Shown here: piece after piece, positions 35,375-43,876 of the stretch
How positions within the stretch are numbered: position 1 is the first letter of the stretch
Layout: every line of letters begins with the position of its first letter
NCBI GenBank assembly: GCA_964418695.1
Contig: CAYQMN010000005.1
Coordinates: 1-64,000, forward strand
Direction: 5' to 3'
Source of the DNA: Prado023 sp964418695
GTDB taxonomy: Bacteria; Actinomycetota; Actinomycetes; S36-B12; CAIYMF01
Length of the DNA stretch: 64,000 nucleotides
Program-made: the position numbers and the translations under genes
Notes under the pieces: generated by a model
What the model saw: the letters and a program-made list of their open reading frames with translations, nothing else
Databases searched by the model: none
What the model was told of the DNA's origin: nothing

Positions 35375-36178
35375 GTGGCCGCCGAGAACCAGGACGCTGC
35401 GCCGGGGGAGGGTGTGACCCGCTCGGGCGCGACCGACGACGGGCGGGTGCTCGTCGAGCTGATCGACGTCAACAAGCACTTCGGCGACCTGCACGTCCTG
35501 CGCGACATCAACCTGTCGGTGCGGGCCGGCGAGGTGGTCGTCATCATCGGGCCCTCCGGCTCGGGCAAGTCGACCCTGTGCCGCACGATCAACCGGCTGG
35601 AGACGATCGGCTCGGGCACCATCCGGGTGGACGGCGTGCCGCTGCCCGCCGAGGGCAAGGAGCTGGCGAGGCTCCGCTCGGACGTCGGCATGGTGTTCCA
35701 GTCGTTCAACCTGTTCGCTCATCGCACTGTCCTGGACAACGTGACCCTCGGTCCGGTCAAGGTCCGCCGCGTGAAGAGCGCCCAGGCCAAGGCCGAGGCG
35801 ATGGACCTGCTGGAGCGGGTGGGCGTGGCCGATCAGGCGGCCAAGCTGCCCGCGCAGCTCTCCGGCGGGCAGCAGCAGCGCGTCGCGATCGCCCGGGCGC
35901 TGGCGATGCATCCCAAGGTGATGCTCTTCGACGAGCCGACCTCCGCGCTGGACCCGGAGATGATCACCGAGGTGCTCGACGTGATGGTCCAGCTGGCCCG
36001 TGAGGGGATGACGATGCTGGTCGTCACCCACGAGATGGGGTTCGCCCGCAAGGCCGCCGACCGCGTGGTGTTCATGGCCGACGGCGCCATCGTCGAGGAG
36101 TCGACCCCCGACACGTTCTTCACCGACCCGCGCAGCGACCGGGCCAAGGACTTCCTCTCCAAGGTCCTCGCCCATTGA
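35375..36178 (+). CDS. gluA: Amino acid ABC transporter ATP-binding protein (GluA type)
   Basis: 267-residue ATPase of a polar amino acid importer. Walker A GPSGSGKST near residue 67, Q-loop FQSFNLFAH, ABC signature LSGGQQQRVAIARAL near 168, Walker B VMLFDEPTSALDPE and the switch His in VVTHEMGFA. GTG 35375 follows GGAAGGGG. It is about 25 residues longer at the N terminus than usual; later GTG codons could be used. First gene of the gluABCD-type operon. Confidence 0.92.
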   Translation: MAAENQDAAPGEGVTRSGATDDGRVLVELIDVNKHFGDLHVLRDINLSVRAGEVVVIIGPSGSGKSTLCRTINRLETIGSGTIRVDGVPLPAEGKELARLRSDVGMVFQSFNLFAHRTVLDNVTLGPVKVRRVKSAQAKAEAMDLLERVGVADQAAKLPAQLSGGQQQRVAIARALAMHPKVMLFDEPTSALDPEMITEVLDVMVQLAREGMTMLVVTHEMGFARKAADRVVFMADGAIVEESTPDTFFTDPRSDRAKDFLSKVLAH

Positions 36179-36251
36179 CCGAGGCCGACCGGCCCACCGA
36201 CCACCCCACCACCCAGGCGACGCCGTCGCCCTGTTCGAGGAGGAAACACAG

Positions 36252-37115
36252 ATGGGATACCGATCGACACGCTGGGCGGCGATCGCAGCCGCCGGCATCC
36301 TGGCCCTGTCCGCATGCAGCTCCGGCGACGGAGGCGGCTCCGGGGACTCGCCGGCCCCCACCTTCGAAGCCGGCACCACGATGGCGAGGCTGGCCGAGGC
36401 GGGCAGCATCAAGGTCGGCACGAAGTTCGACCAGCCGCTGTTCGGGCTGCAGGGTCCCGACGGCAAGCCGGTCGGCTTCGATGTCGAGATCGCGAAGATG
36501 ATCGCCACCGAGCTCGGCATCCCGGCGGACAAGATCCAGTGGACCGAGACGGTCTCGGCCAACCGTGAGCCGTTCATCCAGGACGGCCGCGTCGACATCG
36601 TGGTGGCCACGTACACGATCAACGACGCCCGCAAGCAGGTCGTGGACTTCGCCGGGCCCTACTACCTGGCCGGCCAGTCGCTGATGGTGCGCAAGGACGA
36701 CACGTCGATCAACGGCCCGGACGACCTCAAGGGCAAGAAGGTCTGCTCGGTCGACGGCTCGACTCCGGCGGGCAACATCAAGGACAACTTCCCCGACACC
36801 GAGCTGGTCACGTTCGGCGCGTACACCGACTGCCTGGACCCGCTGCGCAACAAGCAGGTCGACGCGGTGACCACCGACAACGTCATCCTGGGCGGCTACG
36901 TCTCGGAGTACCCCGACGACTTCAAGATCGCGGGCGACCCGTTCACCGAGGAGCCCTACGGCATCGGCCTGAAGCTGGGCGACACGCAGTTCCGCAACTG
37001 GATCAACGACGTCCTGGAGGCCTCATTCACCGACGGCCGGTGGAAGGCTGCCTGGGAGGCCACGGCCGGCGTGGCGCTGCCCACCCCGGAGCCCCCCACG
37101 GTGAACAGGTACTGA
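36252..37115 (+). CDS. gluB: Glutamate-type solute-binding lipoprotein
   Basis: 287-residue family 3 solute-binding protein. The lipobox LSAC with Cys at residue 22 follows a signal peptide, so it is anchored outside the membrane. Body motifs: SIKVGTKFDQPLFGL, GFDVEIAKMIATELG, VDIVVATYTINDARKQVVDFA. AGGAGG precedes the ATG by 8-9 nt. Glutamate or a related amino acid is the likely ligand from family and gene order. The 3' spacer to gluC carries a duplicated hairpin element. Confidence 0.92.
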   Translation: MGYRSTRWAAIAAAGILALSACSSGDGGGSGDSPAPTFEAGTTMARLAEAGSIKVGTKFDQPLFGLQGPDGKPVGFDVEIAKMIATELGIPADKIQWTETVSANREPFIQDGRVDIVVATYTINDARKQVVDFAGPYYLAGQSLMVRKDDTSINGPDDLKGKKVCSVDGSTPAGNIKDNFPDTELVTFGAYTDCLDPLRNKQVDAVTTDNVILGGYVSEYPDDFKIAGDPFTEEPYGIGLKLGDTQFRNWINDVLEASFTDGRWKAAWEATAGVALPTPEPPTVNRY

Positions 37116-37120
37116 TCCCC

Positions 37121-37332
37121 CTTGGCGCTGTGTGAGGAGTGAGGTGACTGTTGGTCCGCCGGGCGCGTAGCGCCTAGGGCCGGCGGTCGCCGAGCCTCGC
37201 AGCACAGCTGCCCGAACAAGGACAGCCTTGGCGCTGTGTGAGGAGTGAGGTGACTGCTGGTCCGCCGGGCGCGTAGCGCCTAGGGCCGGCGGTCGCCGAG
37301 CCCCGCAGCACAGCTGCCCGAACAAGGACAGC
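37121..37332 (+). repeat. Tandem duplication of a 106-bp hairpin element between gluB and gluC
   Basis: Copy 1 (37121-37226) and copy 2 (37227-37332) differ at two bases. Each contains CCGCCGG ... CCGGCGG arms enclosing a smaller GGCGC-GTA-GCGCC stem-loop, and an outer GCTGTG / CACAGC pair. No gene fits. The position after the solute-binding protein gene suggests mRNA end protection or attenuation, which would keep GluB above the permeases. Confidence 0.85.
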
Positions 37333-37345
37333 GAAGGTGGTGTGA

Positions 37346-37996
37346 GTGGGCGCGGTCCTGGACAGCCTGCCCGAGTACTTCGCCGGGTTCCGCATGACCC
37401 TGTACCTCACAGTGGTCTCGGGGATCCTGTCGCTGGTGCTGGGCACGATCCTGGCCGCGTTCCGGGTCTCCCCGCTGCGCTCGCTGCGCACGGTCGCCAG
37501 CGTGATCGTCGAGGTGGCCCGCAACACCCCGCTCACGCTGGTGTTCATCTTCTTCGTCTTCATCCTGCCGGCCATGGGGATCGTGCTGCCGCTGGGCACG
37601 ATCCCCGCGGTACTCGCGCTGACCGCCTACACCTCGGCGTTCGTGTGCGAGGCGGTGCGCTCCGGGATCAACGCGGTCGGCATCGGGCAGGCGGAGGCGG
37701 CTCGGGCCATCGGGCTGGGCAGCGTGAACACCCTGCGGCTGATCGTCCTGCCGCAGGCGCTGCGCAGCGTGGTGCCGCCGCTCATCAACGTCCTGATCGC
37801 CCTGACGAAGAACACGTCGGTGGCCGCCGGGTTCGCCGTCGTCGAGCTGACCGCGACCGGCCGGGCGCTGGCCCGGGACAACCCCGCCGACGTCATCTGG
37901 ATGCTGCTGGGCGTGGCGTTCTTCTACCTGCTCATCACAGTGCCGGCCGGAGTGGTGGCCGGCCGGGTCGAGCGCCGGGTGGTGTTCGCCCGATGA
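37346..37996 (+). CDS. gluC: Amino acid ABC transporter permease (GluC type)
   Basis: 216-residue inner-membrane permease of the His/Glu/Gln/Arg family with five hydrophobic segments. It has the GFRMTLYLTVVSGILSLVLG start, the EVARNTPLTLVFIFFVF segment and the EAA loop EAARAIGLGSVNTLRLIVLP that contacts the ATPase. GTG start with AAGGTGG upstream. The stop overlaps gluD (ATGA). Confidence 0.9.
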   Translation: MGAVLDSLPEYFAGFRMTLYLTVVSGILSLVLGTILAAFRVSPLRSLRTVASVIVEVARNTPLTLVFIFFVFILPAMGIVLPLGTIPAVLALTAYTSAFVCEAVRSGINAVGIGQAEAARAIGLGSVNTLRLIVLPQALRSVVPPLINVLIALTKNTSVAAGFAVVELTATGRALARDNPADVIWMLLGVAFFYLLITVPAGVVAGRVERRVVFAR

Positions 37997-38811
37997 GCAC
38001 CGGCAGCAGCGTCCTCTACGACGAGCCCGGGCCGCGCACCCTGCGGCGCGAGCGGATCGGGTCGGTCGTCGTCGGCCTCGCGCTGCTGGCGCTGGCCGCC
38101 TGGCTGGTCATGGGGATGGCCCAGCGCGGTCTGTTCGACGACCGCTGGAAGATCTTCACCGACCCGCCGAAGAGCCAGGAGGCTGCCGACGTCTGGCGGG
38201 CGCTCGGGCGGGGGCTGCGGGCGACGCTCAAGGCCGCGGCCATCGCGGCGCCCATGGCCCTGGCCCTGGCGATCGCCCTGACCACGGTGCGCTCGGTCGC
38301 CCCCCGCTGGCTGGGCCGCACGATCGTCGTGCTGGTGGAGTTCCTGCGCGGCATGCCGGTGCTGCTCATGATGTTCTTCGGACTGCTCGCGTTCGGCCTG
38401 CCGGCGCTGTGGGCGGTGGTCTTCGGGCTGGTCCTCTACAACGCGGCGATCGTCTCGGAGATCTTCCGCGCCGGCCTGGTCGCGCTGCCCAAGGGTCAGT
38501 CGGAGGCGGGCACCGCCATCGGGCTGAACCGCTGGCAGACGCTGTGGATCATCCAGTTCCCGCAGGTCGTGCGGCTCATGCTGCCCAGCCTCATCAGTCA
38601 GTTCGTGGTGCTGCTCAAGGACTCGTCGCTGGGGTTCATCGTCGGCTACCCCGAGCTGCTGCGCACGATGCAGCTCAACTACAGCTACTTCGGCGACAAG
38701 TACCGGTTCCCGCTGTTCGTGGTCGTGCTGCTGGTCTACCTGGTCGTGAACATCACCCTGTCGCGAGTGGCGGTGTACGTGCAGCGCCGCACGTCGGCAC
38801 GAGGCACCTGA
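37993..38811 (+). CDS. gluD: Amino acid ABC transporter permease (GluD type)
   Basis: 272-residue second permease of the importer. Five to six hydrophobic segments, the EFLRGMPVLLMMFFGLLAF stretch near residue 117 and the EAA loop EAGTAIGLNRWQTLWIIQFP near 175. It is longer at the N terminus than GluC by about 60 residues, as is common for GluD. Starts in the ATGA overlap with gluC and ends the operon. Confidence 0.9.
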   Translation: MSTGSSVLYDEPGPRTLRRERIGSVVVGLALLALAAWLVMGMAQRGLFDDRWKIFTDPPKSQEAADVWRALGRGLRATLKAAAIAAPMALALAIALTTVRSVAPRWLGRTIVVLVEFLRGMPVLLMMFFGLLAFGLPALWAVVFGLVLYNAAIVSEIFRAGLVALPKGQSEAGTAIGLNRWQTLWIIQFPQVVRLMLPSLISQFVVLLKDSSLGFIVGYPELLRTMQLNYSYFGDKYRFPLFVVVLLVYLVVNITLSRVAVYVQRRTSARGT

Positions 38812-38820
38812 CCTCCCGCC

Positions 38821-38839
38821 GGTCGAGCCCGTCGAGACC
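38821..38839. repeat. Dispersed extragenic repeat (GGTCTCGAC-type)
   Basis: GGTCGAGCCCGTCGAGACC, the inverse orientation of the 3926-3945 repeat, directly after gluD and 46 bp before folC. It is nearly palindromic and may mark the operon end. Confidence 0.55.
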
Positions 38840-38884
38840 CCTCTCCGCGCGCAGGGTCTCCGGCCTGTCCCGGCGGATGGGACC

Positions 38885-40486
38885 ATGGGCCCCGTGACCG
38901 ACTCCGACGCCGATCCGCTCCTGCGCATGGCCCAGCTGCGCCACTCCCTGGAGTCGCGCTGGCCCGAGTCGCGCATCGCCCCGAGCCTGGACCGGATCCG
39001 CCGCCTCACCGGCTTCCTGGGCGACCCGCAGAGCGCCTACCCCGTCATCCACGTGACCGGCACGAACGGCAAGACCTCGACCGCTCGGATGATCGAGTCG
39101 CTCCTGCGCTCGTTCGGCCTGCGCACCGGGTTGATGACCTCCCCGCACCTGTCCGATCTGCGCGAGCGGGTCCGCCTCGCGGGCGAGCCGATCCCGGTCG
39201 AGGACTTCCTGCGCATCTACGACGAGGTCGCTCCCGTGCTCGACCTGGTCGACCAGGAGAGCGCCGCGGCCGACGAGCCGCCCTTGAGCTTCTTCGAGGT
39301 GATGACCGCGCTGGGCTTCGCGGCCTTCGCCGACGCGCCGGTCGACGTCGCGATCGTCGAGGTCGGGATGGGCGGTGCGTGGGACGCGACCAACGTCGCC
39401 GACGGGCAGGTCGCGGTCGTCACCGGCGTCGGGATGGACCACAGCGACTACCTGGGCGACACGCTGGCCGAGATCGCCGGGGAGAAGGCCGGGATCATCA
39501 AGCCGGCCGCCTCCGTCGTGCTGGCCGCGCAGGAGCGCGAGGTGCTGGAGGTGGTGCTGCCGGCCGCGGTGGCCATGGAGGGCCCGCTGGCCGTCGAGGG
39601 GCTGCACTTCGGCGTGGTCGAGCGCGTGCTCGCCGTGGGTGGCCAGCAGGTCACGCTGCGCGGTCTGGGCGGCGAGTACCCCGAGGTCTTCCTGCCGCTG
39701 TTCGGCGCCCATCAGGCCAGCAACGCCGCGGTCGCGCTGGCGGCGGTCGAGTCGTTCTTCGGCCTGACGCCCCCGTCGCTGCCGGGAGTGGACCTGCGCG
39801 ACGCCGCCCCGGACCACGCCGCCCCGGACCTCGCCACCACGCACGCCGCCCCGGACCCCGCGCCTGCCGCCGCGCCCCGGACCCTGCCCGAGGTCGCCTC
39901 GGACGTCCCGCTGGCCGGGGCGCCGAACCGGCTGGACGAGGCGGTCGTCCGCGCCGGCTTCGAGTCGGTCGTCTCGCCCGGCCGACTCGAGGTGGTCCGC
40001 CGCGGCCCCACCGTCGTGGTGGACGCCGCCCACAACGTGCCCGGCGCCCGGGCGCTGGCCGACGCGGTGGCCGAGTCGTTCTCGTTCGCGCGCACGGTCG
40101 GGGTGCTCGGCATCCTGGCCGGCAAGGACGCCGCCGGGATGCTCGCCGCTCTGGACCCGGTGCTCGACGAGGTGGTGATCACCCGGTCCAGCTCGCCGCG
40201 GGCGATGGCCGTCGACGACCTGTCCGAGCTGGCCGCCGGCATCCTGGGCGAGGACCGCGTGCGCAGCGCTGAGCGCCTGGACGCCGCGCTGGACCTGGCC
40301 GTCGAGCTGGCCGAGGCGGGCTCGCCCGCGGGCGTCGGGGCCGGCGTGCTGGTGACCGGGTCGATCACCGTCGTGGCCGAGGCCCGGCTGCTGCTGGGTG
40401 CGGAGTCCGGAGCGGGCGAGGAGCCCACCGCGCGCCATCACCGCGAATGGGCGCCCGGGTCCGATGCCGACGAGGACCTCTCGTGA
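38885..40486 (+). CDS. folC: Folylpolyglutamate synthase / dihydrofolate synthase
   Basis: 533-residue Mur-ligase-family enzyme that adds glutamate to folates. Motifs: VTGTNGKTSTARMI P-loop near residue 58, GLMTSPHLSDLRERV, EVGMGGAWDATNV and VVDAAHNVPGARAL near 380. About 30 residues of Ala/Pro/Asp repeats (around 306-335) are inserted before the C-terminal domain, and the chain is longer than usual. ATG 38885 or GTG 38894 are both possible starts. The stop overlaps the DUF4233 gene. Confidence 0.93.
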   Translation: MGPVTDSDADPLLRMAQLRHSLESRWPESRIAPSLDRIRRLTGFLGDPQSAYPVIHVTGTNGKTSTARMIESLLRSFGLRTGLMTSPHLSDLRERVRLAGEPIPVEDFLRIYDEVAPVLDLVDQESAAADEPPLSFFEVMTALGFAAFADAPVDVAIVEVGMGGAWDATNVADGQVAVVTGVGMDHSDYLGDTLAEIAGEKAGIIKPAASVVLAAQEREVLEVVLPAAVAMEGPLAVEGLHFGVVERVLAVGGQQVTLRGLGGEYPEVFLPLFGAHQASNAAVALAAVESFFGLTPPSLPGVDLRDAAPDHAAPDLATTHAAPDPAPAAAPRTLPEVASDVPLAGAPNRLDEAVVRAGFESVVSPGRLEVVRRGPTVVVDAAHNVPGARALADAVAESFSFARTVGVLGILAGKDAAGMLAALDPVLDEVVITRSSSPRAMAVDDLSELAAGILGEDRVRSAERLDAALDLAVELAEAGSPAGVGAGVLVTGSITVVAEARLLLGAESGAGEEPTARHHREWAPGSDADEDLS

Positions 40487-40815
40487 GGGTGCTCACCTCG
40501 GCGGTCCTGGTGATGGAGGCCATCATGCTGGGCCTGGCCATCCCGGTGGTCCTGGTCGCCGGCGGGCAGCCCGCCTCGGTCGCCTGGGTGCTCACCGGCC
40601 TGGCGCTCGCCTGCATGCTGCTGCCCGGCTTCGCCAAGCGGTCGTTCTACCTGCCTGCCGGCTGGGCGCTGCAGGTCGCCGTCATCGCGTGCGGCATCTT
40701 CGAGGTGTTCCTGTTCGTCCTCGGCGCGATCTTCGCCGCCCTGTGGTGGACCGCGATCTGGATGGGCCGCAAGGCAGCCGCGAACCAAGCCGCCCCGGCC
40801 GACGCAGGAGCCTGA
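40483..40815 (+). CDS. DUF4233 family membrane protein
   Basis: 110 residues with three or four hydrophobic segments (SAVLVMEAIMLGLAIPVVLV at the start, FEVFLFVLGAIFAALWWTAIW near the end). DUF4233 proteins are found next to folC in many actinobacteria, as here, where the GTG overlaps the folC stop. Role unknown. Confidence 0.85.
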   Translation: MRVLTSAVLVMEAIMLGLAIPVVLVAGGQPASVAWVLTGLALACMLLPGFAKRSFYLPAGWALQVAVIACGIFEVFLFVLGAIFAALWWTAIWMGRKAAANQAAPADAGA

Positions 40816-40863
40816 GGCCCGAGCCCCGCGCGAGGGCGCCCCGAGGGCCCCGGTCTGCGCGGG

Positions 40864-40869
40864 TACCAT
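40864..40869 (+). promoter_or_regulatory. Candidate -10 box of ndk
   Basis: TACCAT, about 54 bp before the ndk ATG. No clear -35. A CGGAGG site lies 4 nt before the ATG, so ndk would have a leader. Confidence 0.3.
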
Positions 40870-40922
40870 GTGCCTCCACTGGACGCCCGCCAGCCTCGGC
40901 GTCCGATCCTCCCGGAGGTTCG

Positions 40923-41333
40923 ATGAGCCAGCGCACCCTTGTCCTGATCAAGCCCGACGGGGTGTCGCGCGGCCTGATCGGCGAGGTCCTCGGCCGCATC
41001 GAGCGCAAGGGGTTCACGATCCTCGCGATGGACCTGCGCACCCTGGACTCGGCCACTGCCCAGGCGCACTACGCCGAGCACGAGGGCAAGTCGTTCTTCC
41101 CGTCGCTGATCGAGTTCATCACCTCGGGCCCGCTGGTCTCGGCGGTCGTCGAGGGCGAGGAGGCGATCGCGTCCTGGCGCACGATGATGGGCGCGACCAA
41201 CCCCGCCGCCGCCCAGCCCGGGACCATCCGGGGCGACCTGGCGACCGTCACTCAGCTCAACGTGACCCACGGCTCGGACTCCCCGGCCTCGGCGGCCCGC
41301 GAGATCGCGCTGTTCTTCCCCGACCTGGCCTGA
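40923..41333 (+). CDS. ndk: Nucleoside diphosphate kinase
   Basis: 136-residue enzyme that balances nucleoside triphosphate pools by phosphate transfer through a His. The ATG follows CGGAGG. Motifs: TLVLIKPDGVSRGLIGEVL, the MMGATNPAAAQPGTIRGDL loop and the active-site His116 in NVTHGSDS. Full length for the family. Between DUF4233 and mreB, with 50 bp to mreB. Confidence 0.97.
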   Translation: MSQRTLVLIKPDGVSRGLIGEVLGRIERKGFTILAMDLRTLDSATAQAHYAEHEGKSFFPSLIEFITSGPLVSAVVEGEEAIASWRTMMGATNPAAAQPGTIRGDLATVTQLNVTHGSDSPASAAREIALFFPDLA

Positions 41334-41383
41334 CCCGCCGCACCTGACCGACCGACCGCGACGTACCGAGGGGGGACACCACG

Positions 41384-42418
41384 ATGGGTGACCCGGGACA
41401 CCGGTTCGGCGGTCGCGACCTCGCGATCGACCTTGGGACCGCCACCACGGTGGTGTACGCGCGGGGCGTCGGCATCGTGCTGTCCGAGCCCTCGATCGTG
41501 GCGGTGTCGGCCACCGACGGCACGCTCATCGGCGTCGGCTCCGAGGCGCGGGCGATGCTGGGGCGCACGCCCGAGCACATCGTGACCGTCCGGCCGCTGC
41601 GCGACGGGGTGATCGCCGACTTCGACAACGCCGAGCGGATGCTGCGCTACATCGTCGGCCGGGTGCATCGGCGCAGCTTCTGGTCCCGGCCGCGGATCGT
41701 GGTGGCGGTGCCCAGCGGGATCAGCGGGGTCGAGCGGCGCGCGGTGCGCGACGCCTGCTACAGCGCGGGTGCCCGCGAGGTGCACCTCATGGAGGAGCCG
41801 ATGGCCGCGGCGATCGGCGCCGGGCTGCCGGTCCACGAGGCGACCGGCTCGCTGGTGGTCGATGTCGGCGGCGGCACGACCGAGGTCGCAGTGCTGGCCC
41901 TGGGCGGCACGGTCACCAGCATGTCGGTGCGCGTGGGCGGGGACCGGCTGGACGAGGCGATCATCGCGTTCGCCAAGAAGGAGTACTCGCTGCTCATCGG
42001 CGAGCGCACCGCCGAGGAGGTCAAGGTCACGATCGGGTCGGCGTTCCCGGCCGCCGACGAGCCCGGTGCGCAGCTGCGCGGTCGCGACCTGGTCAGCGGG
42101 CTGCCGCGCACGATCGACGTCTCGGCCGAGGAGATCCGCTGGGCGCTCGACGAGCCGGTGCAGGCGATCGTCGACGCCGTCGCCGCGACCTTGGACCGCA
42201 CCCCGCCCGAGCTGGCCGGCGACATCCTGGCCCAGGGCATCACGCTCACCGGGGGCGGGGCGCTGCTGCGCGGCCTGGACCGCCGGCTGCGCGCGGACCT
42301 GGGGATGCCCGTGCGTGTGGCCGACGACCCGCACCACGCGGTCGCGCTGGGCGTCGGCCGGGCGGTGGAGTCCTTCGACGCGCTCGCGCGCGTCCTGCTG
42401 CCGGAGCCGCGCCACTGA
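41384..42418 (+). CDS. mreB: Rod shape-determining protein MreB
   Basis: 344-residue bacterial actin. ATP-binding motifs: DLAIDLGTATTVVYARG (phosphate 1), VVDVGGGTTEVAVLALGG (phosphate 2) and TLTGGGALLRGL (adenosine). AGGGGGG precedes the ATG. It organises lateral wall synthesis with MreCD, PBP2 and RodA, encoded next. The stop overlaps mreC (TGATG). Presence of a full mre operon implies a rod or short-rod shape or a specialised wall role. Confidence 0.96.
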   Translation: MGDPGHRFGGRDLAIDLGTATTVVYARGVGIVLSEPSIVAVSATDGTLIGVGSEARAMLGRTPEHIVTVRPLRDGVIADFDNAERMLRYIVGRVHRRSFWSRPRIVVAVPSGISGVERRAVRDACYSAGAREVHLMEEPMAAAIGAGLPVHEATGSLVVDVGGGTTEVAVLALGGTVTSMSVRVGGDRLDEAIIAFAKKEYSLLIGERTAEEVKVTIGSAFPAADEPGAQLRGRDLVSGLPRTIDVSAEEIRWALDEPVQAIVDAVAATLDRTPPELAGDILAQGITLTGGGALLRGLDRRLRADLGMPVRVADDPHHAVALGVGRAVESFDALARVLLPEPRH

Positions 42419-43221
42419 TGTCGTGGCGCAGTGGTCGCGTGCTGCTCGCGGGGTGCCTGGTGCTCGCCGCGGTCCTGCTGATGGCCGACATGCGTGGCTC
42501 GGGGCCGGCCGCCCTGCTGCGCTCGGCCGCCTCGACAGTGACCGCTCCGGCGATGAAGGCCATGGCGTGGGCGCGCACCGAGGTCGCCGACCGGGTCGGT
42601 GCCCCCGCCGACGCGCAGGAGGTGGCCGCGCTGGAGGAGCAGCTGCGCCAGGCGCGGGCCGACGCCGCGGCGGCCGCCGCCGGTCAGCTCGACGAGCAGC
42701 GGGCTCGTGAGCTGGCCGCGGCCCTGCCTGTGACCGGCTACGCGCAGATCCCCGGACGAGTGGTCGCGCTGTCCTGGCCGCAGGACCAGGTCCGCTCCGC
42801 GAGCGTCTCGGCCGGCTCGGCCAGTGGGGTGGCCGTCGGCCAGGCGGTGTGCGCGAGCGGGGGGCTGGCCGGCCTGGTCGACAGCGCCGGTCGCGGGGTC
42901 GCCACGCTGCGCCTGCTGGTCGATCCGAGCATGGCGCTGAGCGTGCGGGTGGCCGGCAGCGGCGAGGCCGGCCTCTTGCGCGGGACCGGCGACGGGCTGG
43001 AGCTCGAGCCGCTCGATCCGCTCGCGGCGATGAATCCTGAGGACCTCGTGGTGACCATCGGCACCCCCGACGGCGTGGTCCCGGCCGACCTGCCGGTGGG
43101 CCGGGTCAGCGCGGTCTCCGGGTCCGCGGCCAACCTGACCCGGCGCGCGACGGTGCGGCCCCTGGTCGACGACTCGACGCTCGACCATGTGGTGGTCCTG
43201 GTCCCGGAGAGCGCGTCGTGA
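42418..43221 (+). CDS. mreC: Rod shape-determining protein MreC
   Basis: 267-residue membrane-anchored scaffold of the elongasome. One N-terminal membrane segment (residues 7-24), a coiled coil (EVAALEEQLRQARADAAAA, about 63-100) and two beta-barrel lobes with the VSAGSASGVAVGQAV and DLPVGRVSAV motifs. ATG overlaps the mreB stop. Its TGA overlaps the GTG of a 44-codon ORF before mreD. Confidence 0.93.
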   Translation: MSWRSGRVLLAGCLVLAAVLLMADMRGSGPAALLRSAASTVTAPAMKAMAWARTEVADRVGAPADAQEVAALEEQLRQARADAAAAAAGQLDEQRARELAAALPVTGYAQIPGRVVALSWPQDQVRSASVSAGSASGVAVGQAVCASGGLAGLVDSAGRGVATLRLLVDPSMALSVRVAGSGEAGLLRGTGDGLELEPLDPLAAMNPEDLVVTIGTPDGVVPADLPVGRVSAVSGSAANLTRRATVRPLVDDSTLDHVVVLVPESAS

Positions 43222-43352
43222 TCGGCGCCGCGCGCGTGATCGGGTCTGGGGTGACCGGGCCCGGGGTGACCCGGCCTGGGGTGACCGGGGCTGGGATGCT
43301 CGGGCCTGGGGTGATCGGGGTTCGCCCGACCCGCGCCGGGGTGCCGCGATGA
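43218..43352 (+). CDS. Small coupled ORF between mreC and mreD with GV-T-G-P repeats
   Basis: 44 codons from a GTG that overlaps the mreC stop (GTGA) to a TGA that overlaps the mreD ATG (ATGA). The peptide is built on a five-residue GVTGP-like repeat (GVTGPGVTRPGVTGAG...), encoded by a 15-bp tandem repeat from about 43233 to 43322. Both junctions look like translational coupling. It has no known relative that I recognise. It could also be a chance product of repeat expansion, with its role being to carry ribosomes to mreD. Confidence 0.45.
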   Translation: MIGAARVIGSGVTGPGVTRPGVTGAGMLGPGVIGVRPTRAGVPR

Positions 43353-43876
43353 GCCGGGCCGGGACCGCGGTGCTGGCCGCGGGGCTGGTCGGGCTGGCGC
43401 TCGTCCAAGGCACGATCCTCGCGTTCCTGCCCACCCCGGGCGCGGTGCCCGACGTGGTGACCGTCACCGTGCTGGCGGTGGCGTGCGGCTACGGCCCGGT
43501 CGCCGGCGGGCTGGCCGGGGCCTGGGCCGGCGCGGTGCTGGACCTCGTGCCGCCGGCGGCCGGCCCGCTGGGTGGCGGCATCCTCGTGATGGCCTGCGCC
43601 GGGGCGGCACTCGGCCGGGTGGTGGCCACCCGACGGCCTGGCCCCTGGGGGACCCTGGCGCTGCTCGCGCTGGCCGCCGGGCTCGCGGTGCTGGCCCGCG
43701 CGGGCGTCCTCTGGTTCTCCGGCGCAGGCCTGTCCGTCGACCTGCCCGTGACCACCCTGGCGTCGGTCGGCTACGCGCTGCTCCTGGCGCCCCTGGCTCT
43801 ACTGGTCGTCGTCAAGGGCCCGGACCGACGCAGCGCCCCGATCCGCACGGTGCCCACGCAGGTGGCCGCGCCGTGA
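43349..43876 (+). CDS. mreD: Rod shape-determining protein MreD
   Basis: 175-residue membrane protein with five hydrophobic segments and the MreD-like GTILAFLPTPGAVPDVVTVTVLAV start and GLAGAWAGAVLDLVPP segment. I chose ATG 43349 over longer in-frame starts because the upstream frame is Trp/Arg-rich and the ATG overlaps the small ORF stop. Its stop overlaps mrdA (GTGA). Confidence 0.88.
   Translation: MSRAGTAVLAAGLVGLALVQGTILAFLPTPGAVPDVVTVTVLAVACGYGPVAGGLAGAWAGAVLDLVPPAAGPLGGGILVMACAGAALGRVVATRRPGPWGTLALLALAAGLAVLARAGVLWFSGAGLSVDLPVTTLASVGYALLLAPLALLVVVKGPDRRSAPIRTVPTQVAAP

Noticed and set aside
37121..37332. CRISPR array
   Set aside because: Only two tandem copies of 106 bp with no spacers and no cas genes.
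43187..43348. Longer MreD starting at 43187
   Set aside because: The added residues are Trp/Arg/Asp repeats from the 15-bp repeat read out of frame; ATG 43349 matches the family start.
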